Assembly (NCBI GenBank): GCA_029891385.1
Contig: CM057228.1
Location: 36,149,023-36,213,022, forward strand
Direction of reading: 5' to 3'
From: Erythroxylum novogranatense
Lineage: Eukaryota; Streptophyta; Magnoliopsida; Malpighiales; Erythroxylaceae
DNA length: 64,000 nt
Position 1 is the first letter of the stretch. Each line of letters opens with the position of its first letter. This document shows, piece by piece, positions 63,938 through 64,000 of the stretch. A program made the translations under genes and the position numbers. The notes under the pieces are model-generated. The model did no database searches and was not told the origin of the DNA. It worked only from the letters and a program-made list of their open reading frames with translations.

Positions 63938-64000
63938 TGATTGAGCCCAAGTTTATCTTATTAATTGGCTACACTTTCATAACTGTTAATGCACTTTTTG
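63938..64000 (+). repeat. Element D 3' LTR, first 63 bp
   Basis: TGATTGAGCCCAAGTTTATC onward matches 51251-51313 with one difference. The rest lies outside the window. Confidence 0.92.

Larger units (their letters stand above)
51251..64000 (+). mobile_element. Element D: non-autonomous Athila-like Gypsy, runs off the edge
   Basis: The first 60 bases of the LTR (TGATTGAGTCCAAGTTTATC...) recur at 63938-64000, which must be the start of the 3' LTR. 5' LTR 51251-61959, interrupted by element C; about 1.93 kb without it. Primer-binding site TGGCGTCGTTGCCGGGGA (tRNA-Asp type, one change) at 61963 and the TAAGTGTGGGGG words at 62580 and 63923 are Athila-lineage hallmarks. The interior is only 1978 bp and lacks gag and pol. 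Confidence 0.85.

Overview
The window is nuclear DNA of a flowering plant, most likely a eudicot. One conserved plant gene, the nucleoporin NUP88/MOS7, sits at the left in nine GT-AG exons. Almost everything else is transposable elements of typical plant lineages: hAT, a plant L1-type LINE with an RNase H tail, Tork/Tnt1-like and SIRE-like Copia, Tekay-like and Athila-like Gypsy, and a Mutator-type MITE. No species can be named from the sequence.

Layout. 1-1709: 3' part of a decayed hAT transposon. 2054-6691 (minus): complete NUP88, 807 codons. 7018-24026 (minus): LINE with a perfect 16-bp target-site duplication (TSD). It is split at 8113-19722 by LTR element A, which is non-autonomous, Tekay-like, with LTRs of about 4 kb and TSD CAATC. 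The left LTR of A carries a 406-bp MITE with a perfect 9-bp TSD. 24722-44838 (plus): decayed Copia F with two 315-bp LTRs. It is split by element E (26721-42062, TSD CCAGA), which is itself split by element B (26770-38802, minus, TSD TTAAG). B belongs to the same family as A. 46716 to beyond 51250: SIRE-like Copia G, cut in its reverse transcriptase by Athila-like element D (51251 to past the right edge). The 5' LTR of D is split by Tekay-like element C (51955-60727, minus).

There are thus three independent nests, each three layers deep, and the insertion order can be read from TSDs: LINE then A then MITE; F then E then B; G then D then C. The outer elements carry mutated coding regions. The inner ones (A, B, C, D, E) have almost no coding capacity but retain primer-binding sites, polypurine tracts and long LTRs, so they would have depended on proteins from elsewhere.

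The most unusual signal is a set of short self-complementary motifs at near-regular spacing in elements B, C, D and E. In E, six 17-bp inverted repeats lie at exact centre spacings of 21, 51, 21, 51 and 21 bp. In D, seven copies alternate between two sequence forms. C and D, which have different primer tRNAs and belong to different lineages, share the same core, CGTCGCGACG. A second signal is a hairpin-bearing module of about 70 bp conserved in the otherwise diverged LTRs of A, B and C. LTR copies also differ in a non-evolutionary way, at ACTG/CAGT tetranucleotides and homopolymers, which points to consensus errors from noisy long reads over methylated DNA. Sequence-based insertion ages here would therefore be too old.
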